A DNA stretch of 64,000 bases from Tetrahymena thermophila SB210 (lineage: Eukaryota; Ciliophora; Oligohymenophorea; Hymenostomatida; Tetrahymenidae): contig NW_002476430.1 of the NCBI RefSeq assembly GCF_000189635.1, forward strand, positions 1-64,000, given 5' to 3'. The notes beneath the pieces were generated by a model that saw only the letters and a program-made list of their open reading frames with translations, did no database searches and had not been told where the DNA came from. Both the position numbers and the translations under genes were made by a program. Positions 63,725-64,000 of this stretch are shown piece by piece (the stretch's first letter is position 1; the number at the start of each line of letters is the position of its first letter).

Positions 63725-64000
63725 TCAGTGCATATTTTTATTCTTTTTCTGTGTATTTTAAAATAATTGATGCAATTATTTTCTTCTCGTTTTTTAGACC
63801 AAACAAGTTCTTAAGGATTGTTTGCTTTTAAGGTCCTTCTTCGATTAGAAAACTTTTTTGATTTTTTGAATGATGTAAGTATAATTATTTAAAGGGTAGT
63901 AATACTTAAATATTCTTGCTTTATCGAATAGAATCAAAGACAAATATTCCCATTCTATTTAGTTTAAGCATTAAATTAATTTATTATTATCTTATACAGT
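63725..64000 (-). CDS. K+ channel paralog, C-terminal end only (cut by window edge)
   Basis: The minus-strand frame is open from the right edge to TGA at 63727-63725 (91 aa visible). It reads IEWEYLSLILFDKARIFKYY, then YPLNNYTYIIQKIKKV and a basic tail. This aligns with the terminal block of the complete channel at 51979-56336 (FEWEFLEMQLFDKIKNFQYY, YPTFNFNNVIKKIK). No stop or shift interrupts it, unlike the copy at 56850-58010. The rest of the gene, including pore and CNB domain, should lie beyond position 64000. Confidence 0.8.

Overview
The window is AT-rich eukaryotic nuclear DNA from a ciliate, most likely a Tetrahymena-like oligohymenophorean. Recognisable genes stay open only if TAA and TAG are read as glutamine and TGA is the sole stop. 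Examples are the tRNA 2'-phosphotransferase (37645-38370), the Bdp1-like SANT protein (49443-49997) and the potassium channel (51979-56336). Introns are short, very AT-rich and GT...AG. All gene models here use that code. Exon joins were accepted only where the phases agree and no in-frame TGA remains.

Layout, left to right. 1-1890 is a minisatellite with a 72-bp unit. 3380-5440 (-) and 8500-11229 (-) are tandem paralogous Cys-rich GPI-anchored surface antigens of the immobilization-antigen type; the second is longer because one 74-residue module was copied three extra times. 16059-16850 (-) is an acyl-protein-thioesterase-like hydrolase with an N-terminal membrane signal. 18424-20511 (+) is an acidic, Lys/Glu-rich protein ending in a CDCA7-type zinc finger. 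22356-24427 (+) is an unrecognised multi-exon gene. 25424-28414 (+) and 31901-36114 (-) encode two long Q/N-rich proteins, separated by an alpha-helical protein of unknown function (29125-31134, +). 37645-38370 (+) is TPT1. 39100-48098 (+) is a giant secreted/membrane protein of about 2,900 residues. 49443-49997 (-) is a minimal Bdp1/TFIIIB SANT protein. 51979-56336 (-) is a six-TM voltage-gated-type K+ channel with a CNB domain and a CCHC zinc knuckle.

The right end is a duplicated, partly decayed neighbourhood. A K+-channel pseudogene (56850-58010, -) and the intact C-terminus of another K+ channel leaving the window (63725-64000, -) flank a tandem array of phase-symmetric exons, each encoding one leucine-rich repeat (59045-62991, +). 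Exons and introns have multiplied together, and one dead unit has been invaded by an 8-bp satellite.

There is no operon logic; genes stand alone in both orientations. Shared themes are lineage-specific expansion by local duplication (antigens, K+ channels, LRR exons, a 465-bp offset duplication at 48431-49345), glutamine-rich proteins written in reassigned stop codons, and a few conserved housekeeping genes. I saw no rRNA, tRNA, telomere, CRISPR or transposase gene. Functions are assigned from motif recognition alone, without database searches.
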